From positions 1-64,000 of the forward strand of contig CAJNOL010000625.1 in assembly GCA_905250125.1 (NCBI GenBank): a stretch of DNA of 64,000 bases. Reading direction: 5' to 3'. Source of the stretch: Rotaria sordida. Its lineage: Eukaryota; Rotifera; Eurotatoria; Philodinida; Philodinidae. Made by a program: the position numbers and the translations under genes. Of the stretch, positions 58,651-64,000 are shown piece after piece. The notes below the pieces were generated by a model. It saw only the letters and a program-made list of their open reading frames with translations, was not told the origin of the DNA and made no database searches. The number at the start of each line of letters is the position of its first letter. Position 1 is the stretch's first letter.

Positions 58651-60901
58651 ATGAATAAAGTAACAAGTGTTGGAAAACACAATGTGGCTCGTATCGAACA
58701 CGTAACAAGATTAAATGTTATTAAAACAAAGGTAATAATCTCAATCTCTAGTATAATTTTCATGAATTTGTTAAATAGGTAAGACCATCTGATAATAATG
58801 AACAATACCACACCACAACGAATACAAATACAACCGTTCCTGATAGTCTTCGATCGATTTCACCAGAATGTATCTCTATACAACAATTGCCTTTAAGAAA
58901 TAGTGGATATATTACTGACAAATTAAAAAGTGACAAATTATCATCGTTAGATAGTACTAAATCCTCCATTATCCTTGATTGATAACAAAAGTAATTTGAC
59001 AACACAGACAACAAATCTTGGACATCGTTTTATCAATTGGTTTAAGTAAGTTAGTAAATGTTTGTTTATAGTATTCTAATCTTGACAAAGAATTGAGCAA
59101 AAATAAATGTTTAAAATATAATTACATCATCTTGTCTTTTTTTTTTGACAATTCAATATTCTAATATAAAGTCGATAGTTTCCACTCATAATACAAGGAA
59201 TTTTCTTGGCTTCTCTTTATTTAGTCTTTTGACATTCAAACAAAAGATACTCTTCGGATTAATTGTTGCAGCTATTATAATCTCGATTCTTGCAGTTGCT
59301 ATTATTCCACCTATCTATGTATTCGTCATTCGTCGAACTCATTCTGAATGTAAATGAATTATTAAAATCATTCAAGATTCTTTTTTTAATCTAAATTTAA
59401 CTTCAGCTTCATTTACTAATACAACTGTTTCGAGTTGTTCATCTTCAACATGTATTGGCAAAGAAACTTCATATCGTTCATCGATAGTTACTGCTCTCTA
59501 TCCTTTTGATGGAAACACGAATGATCAAAGTGGTTATTATACAGGAACGGCATTTGGTACGTCTGCACCCTCTTATACAGTAGGAGCTTATATAAGTCAG
59601 ACAATAGCTTTAAATCCGAATTTACAACAATATGTTCTAATTCCAAATATAAATTTGTCTAAACAAAGTTTTACGTTACAAGCATGGCTCCGTCAAATAT
59701 CTATCAATGCGTCAACTGATTTTGGTATATTTAGTCAATGTGATTCAAATTCGATTTGTATGTCATTAAATTTACGAAATGCACGTTTTGTACTCTCTTT
59801 TGATTCTATGAATTCTAATAATATTACATTGACTGGTTCAACTTTAGTTAGTTCGAATGAATGGGTTCATGTAACAGTTGTTTATGATGCAACTCTATTT
59901 CAACAACAAATCTATGTTGATGGTCAAATCGATGCTTTATCAAATGGTATTGTTAATTCTTATCAAGGAGTTTCATTAAGTTCAACAATAATTGGAAGAA
60001 GTTCATCGTTGGCTGATGGAACTGGATATTTTCAATGGTAAGAAATATCAATTATTTTCTTCAATGATATATTTTTTATTAATGTAAAACGATTTTCAAT
60101 AATCACAGAATTAAAAAATATTAAATCTGTTTCTTTTTTTTTCTCTTCTGTAGACGGATAGATCATTTTACAATAACAGCTGGCGTTGCTCGAAGTGCTT
60201 GTCAAATTTCTAATGATGCATCATTAATAGTATATTATCCATTTGATACAATTGGAACATATAATAATTATAGTGTTAATCTTTGTAATGGTTATGCATC
60301 TGGTACGACAATAATATCATCAGGTCGTGTTAATCAAGCTATTTCTTTTACATCAAGTACAAGCTATTTTGAATCACAATGTTTTCCAAGAATGCGTGGC
60401 AACGAGCAATCATTTTCATTTTCACTTTGGGTTAATCCAAACTCTACTACAAGTGGCGGTACATTAGTACATTTATCTTCGAATTCAAATGGTAATGGAA
60501 CTTGTTTTGATCTTCTTGTTTTTACAAGCACTGGAAATTTAATATGTCAATGGATGACAACAACTCTAAGTGTTAGTAGTGCTCAAGGTCCTATCATACC
60601 AGCAAACACATGGACTCATATAGCTGTTGTATACGGTTCTACAAATGGTGTACGTCTTTTTATCAATGGACAATTTAGTACTGCATCATCAAACATTGGA
60701 TCCCTTTCTTTATATAACACTAATGTTCCAATGTATATCACATTAGGTAATCTGAGTCCATCGGGATCATCAACACCGGTTAATTGTCTAAGTGGTTCTA
60801 TATCTATTTCATCAGGATCTTTTTTAGGTTCTATTGATGAATTTCGAATTTACGATCGACAATTAAGTAATCAAGAAATATGTGTACTTGCTAATTCATA
60901 A
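58651..60901 (+). pseudogene. Type II membrane protein with two LamG/concanavalin-like domains, interrupted
   Basis: Exons 58651-58731, 58779-59045, 59225-59349, 59407-60037 and 60154-60901. The N-terminal part is polar and cytoplasmic-like. LTFKQKILFGLIVAAIIISI followed by LAVAIIPPIYVFVIRR is one membrane helix. After a Ser/Thr linker come two ConA-like lectin/LamG domains: ALYPFDGNTNDQSG...FTLQAWLRQI...EWVHVTVVYDA...IYVDGQ, and LIVYYPFDTIGTY...FSFSLWVNPN...TWTHIAVVYGS...LFINGQ, closing with IDEFRIYDRQLSNQEICVLA. Such domains bind glycans or proteins extracellularly. Two defects: exon 2 runs into TGA at 58979-58981 unless one base is removed (its later part, LIDNKSNLTTQTTNLGHRF, is in another frame and joins exon 3 in phase), and the exon 4/5 junction creates TG|A where GG|A (Gly) is expected. 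Each domain is internally clean. Confidence 0.7.
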
Positions 60902-61960
60902 ATTTGAAATGAGAAATTCTATAGATTGTTTGTTTAATAATGTAATTTTTTATCTTTAATTTTAATTTTAATTTGAAATATAATAAAGAAAATTGACTTT
61001 TAAGAATTTTTCTATATTTGAATAAAAAAATCTTTATGTAAAAAAAAGATCGCTTTAATGCACTACTATCTTTCAATAGATTGTTCGCAATGAACTCATT
61101 TCTCTATTGTCTGACGAGGAAAGTCCTCTAACTAATAAATTGCTTGTCAATGGAAACTATATGCATTATATAGATGCAAATGAGCTGTAAATACTTTGAA
61201 AGAATTTATATCCTTAGCTTATTACTGCGGAGATATGCACCTTTATGGCTTTTGAACGTCAATAACGTGATCTTCCTTAGAAATATCAGAAAAACTGGTT
61301 TTCGAATTTCTACTTGAAACTTTATATAGAAATAAGTCTTAACGAGAATAGTTTCTTATTTTTAACCAAAATTTTGAAATAATGATCATATTGATTGATT
61401 TACACTATCTAAGTTTTAATAATATAAACTATATCAAATAATTCAAATGAAAGTCAATCAGAAAATTTATATGTTGAAAATTTCGATAGATATTCATCAG
61501 TGCTATCTCTATTCTTTTTGCAAAACATTCTTGCTTGTTTATACGCAATACAGTACGCATCTTAAACTTAAATCAATAAAAGAAAAATAATAACAACATT
61601 CATTATTTCTCTCTTATTATTTTTACAGTATGATAATGAGATGAATTTTTTTTTCAAAAGAAATTGAAAACAATATGAAAGAATACGGACAAAAATCTAT
61701 TTGAAAAGCTTCACTAGTCGAGAAACTTGCACGTTCTTTTTTTGAAAGAAATTCATAATAATGATAGAGATTGCCATCGCCGTCACTATTTTTTTTCAAT
61801 ATAATGCACATCTCTGAAAAAATATGTATTCGCATATGTTTTCTTTTATTATCTTATTTTTAATCTATTTATATTTAATTACAATAAGTTCGAAAGAATA
61901 TCATGATAAAATAAATAAATACAAAAATATCTGAATAAAATTCTATAAAGAAATCTAGGG
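60902..61960. repeat. Intergenic with dispersed repeat copy
   Basis: Bases ~61140-61350 match the family at 35600-35740 and 32830-32990: text such as CTTATTACTGCGGAGATATG, CAGAAAAACTGGTTTTC and ACTTGAAACTTTATATAGAA. No inverted ends are obvious in this copy. The remainder is AT-rich with no gene. Confidence 0.55.
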
Positions 61961-62206
61961 TTAGAAAAAATCGTCTGTATCATTTTCAAAATCAAGTGTC
62001 ATATAACGATTTGTATTTAATTTTCTTTTAATACCTTTGGATAATAATTGATTATCATTGTTAATAATTATTTGATTAGTTCGATCAGAAAGTATATTTG
62101 GTGATGAAATCATGGACGGTTTAAATGTTGAAGAAATACGCTTAGAATTTGTTAGAGATGATGGTGAAGGTGAACGAGATCGTTTATCATCATTGTTATC
62201 ATTTGT
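61961..62206 (-). CDS. Terminal exon of an unidentified gene
   Basis: From a good acceptor (TTTTTCTAG) the frame is open for 81 residues to a TAA at 61961-61963: NDDKRSRSPSPSSLTNSKRI..., FKPSMISSPNILSD, LLSKGIKRKLNTNRYMTLDF and the acidic end ENDTDDFF. SR/SP-rich and basic patches suggest a disordered nuclear-protein tail. No upstream exon was recognised in 62207-64000, so the gene extends beyond the window, has long introns, or is a remnant. Codon use matches real exons here. Confidence 0.5.
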   Translation of the reverse strand, partial: TNDNNDDKRSRSPSPSSLTNSKRISSTFKPSMISSPNILSDRTNQIIINNDNQLLSKGIKRKLNTNRYMTLDFENDTDDFF

Positions 62207-64000
62207 CTAGAAAAAGAATATAGTTAATAATGATGAGTAAGTCATAATGATTGGGTAACTTTTGCATGTCATCTTTTCATTTTATTATAAAACAAAATAT
62301 AATATTACAAGATGTACTGAAAAAATCTCTATAATTTATAAAGAAAACTTTATTTTATATATGTACTTTTTGTTCTATGAAAACAACAAAATTCTATTAT
62401 ACAAATTTTCGATGCTTTGAACAAGAACATTTTTTGATGAATAACTAATTCACTTTTTATCTCATCAACTGAAGAAAATTCTATTCATTAACGATAAAAA
62501 TACTTTTCACTAGAATGTGTTTACACTGCTAGTCGATAGAAGACATAAATGAATAAGCTAAGTATTCAAAAAATGATTAGACACTTCTAAAAATGGTCTC
62601 ACTGAAGATAAACAGTTGTCGGTCGATGATTTCATCTATCAATAATACAAAAAGAATCGTTGACATGATGCGCAAAGTATTTCATAGATAAGCACAGATG
62701 ACCAACAAATAATTCTGATCTCAAAGTTTTGAATTATTATATATGGAACACCATTGACAATAGTACACAATAGAATAAAGTTGAAAATTATGATTCTTTA
62801 ATCGTTGAAATAACAAAATTAATTCATTGCGTACTAAAGAATGGTCTGGTGTGTAGTGTCAAAAATTGGTCGAACAGAATTTCATCCTTTTTTTTGAAAT
62901 AAAAGATGTATATACATAAAATATACTTTTCTTTGTAAATTGTAGAACTTTTGTCAGTGCATCTTGTGATATATTTTAGTTTTGTAATAAAATATATTAG
63001 ATTATGAAAAGATGACATCCAAAAAGCTGCGATTCATTATGGTCCACCTGCTATTTAGAACTATGATTAAAAGAGTTGCTGTTACAGAGAATTAATTAAG
63101 TTTTCTGCTAATAAAATTTTTGTTCGAATTGAAACAGAAGCCCGAAACAACTAATCCAGTTTTGCATCTAATGTTGTAGATCTCCATTTCATGGATTCAA
63201 ACGTCAGTTACACAGACTAAACTACATATTTACTTTCAAGTGCAATTGGTAATCGAACATCTGTGTATGCTAAGAATATTTAGTAGTATCAAATGATCGA
63301 TCATCGTTGGATACTCAACACTAATCATTTATTATGTCGGGATTCGAACCATATGGTCCGTATCTATTTAGAATACACCAGTCGTGACAATATAACATCG
63401 GATGCAAGTTTCATATGATCATAAGAGGTATCATTCTCAATGAAAAAGTGTTGGCCTTGATTGCGGGACTGGGATCATCTTGAACATATCTATACTCAGT
63501 ACGCCAAGGGCTCGAAACGAGTCGGGCGACTTGAACTTTATTTCTTTTTTTAAGAAAGATTTCTCACATAAGAAAACAGAAAAACATCTGATTTTTCAAT
63601 TCCGGAGATAGATTTCATTTGATATTGATCTTTCTAAATCGATTTTTGATAAAGTTTCAACTGATAAAACTATTATATTAATTGATAAAAAAAGACGAAA
63701 TCTGACTCTTTGAAATTGATCAGGAGGTATTTTACTGATCAAAGTTTATGTTAATAAATCATAGTCTTCAAGAAATTAGAGTCTTTGTCTGTCTGTCTGT
63801 TCAATAACTAATTCGACTTATATCTCTTATGCTGCTTTTTCAAGCATTAAAATTGTCCGACCTGATTCAACTTGTGATCCTATGATAACGAATTTTTTAT
63901 AATCTTCTCATAAATGACTGCAGTGAGTCTATCAAAAAGTGGCCCAATTTCGAACCTGGCTTATGTCTAGTCAAGATTAACGAACAAACTTCACTAATTG
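62207..64000. other. Non-coding to window end
   Basis: No exon is recognised. On the minus strand ~63340-63356 reads TGGTTCGAATCCCGAC, a perfect B-box-like sequence, but no cloverleaf forms around it. Bases 63787-63806 (GTCTGTCTGTCTG) are the complement of the GACAGACAGACA stretch found beside repeats at 37440, 37810 and 38850, so another copy of that family ends here. Confidence 0.45.

Noticed and set aside
63335..63405. Possible tRNA gene on the minus strand around GGTTCGAATCC
   Set aside because: The T-loop motif is perfect but the T-stem, acceptor stem and A box do not form; at most a tRNA-derived relic.

Overview
The window is AT-rich eukaryotic DNA, most likely from a bdelloid rotifer (Rotaria/Adineta type). 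The evidence is: compact genes with GT-AG introns of about 50-60 bp; a fragment of an F-box/LRR-like family that I recall as greatly expanded in bdelloids; interstitial TGTGGG-type repeats, the telomere unit I recall for Adineta vaga; and many small inverted-repeat DNA elements. No database was searched, so the organism and all family names rest on recognition of sequence patterns. All exon structures were deduced by eye from splice consensus and reading-frame phase.

Left block (1-23.4 kb): tightly packed loci, nearly all with open frames. In order: the 3' end of a Fat-like protocadherin (+), a macrodomain-OTU fusion protein (-), a claudin/PMP22-like tetraspan (-), galactokinase (-) divergent from a PDK1-type kinase without a PH domain (+), a protein with two alpha-crystallin domains (-), a short secreted peptide precursor with a second ORF lying in its intron (-), and a secreted EGF plus Thr/Ser-rich protein (-).

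Middle block (23.4-42 kb): almost gene-free and packed with repeats. It holds several foldback/MITE-like elements, an inverted repeat with ~1.06 kb arms around a 2.6 kb core, a hairpin-like palindrome with telomere-like G-rich/C-rich strands at its centre, a ~122-bp tandem array, and a 100-N scaffold gap. Two gene relics lie here: an unidentified Cys/His protein, and the 3' half of a CLCC1-like channel gene.

Right block (42-64 kb): most coding loci are truncated, frameshifted, interrupted by stops or split by transposons. They are a DUF1772-like fragment, an ECT2-like RhoGEF, a stop-riddled unknown gene, a small coiled-coil gene split by an 877-bp hAT-like MITE with an 8-bp target duplication, a TOX-like HMG-box relic, an F-box/LRR-like relic, and a two-domain LamG membrane protein. 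An orphan terminal exon follows. The contrast with the intact left block suggests relaxed selection on this arm, possibly because another copy elsewhere supplies function in a degenerate-tetraploid genome, or because the region is subtelomeric. No operon-like or defence system is apparent; the window's interest lies in the macro-OTU fusion and in the architecture and decay of its repeat-rich half.
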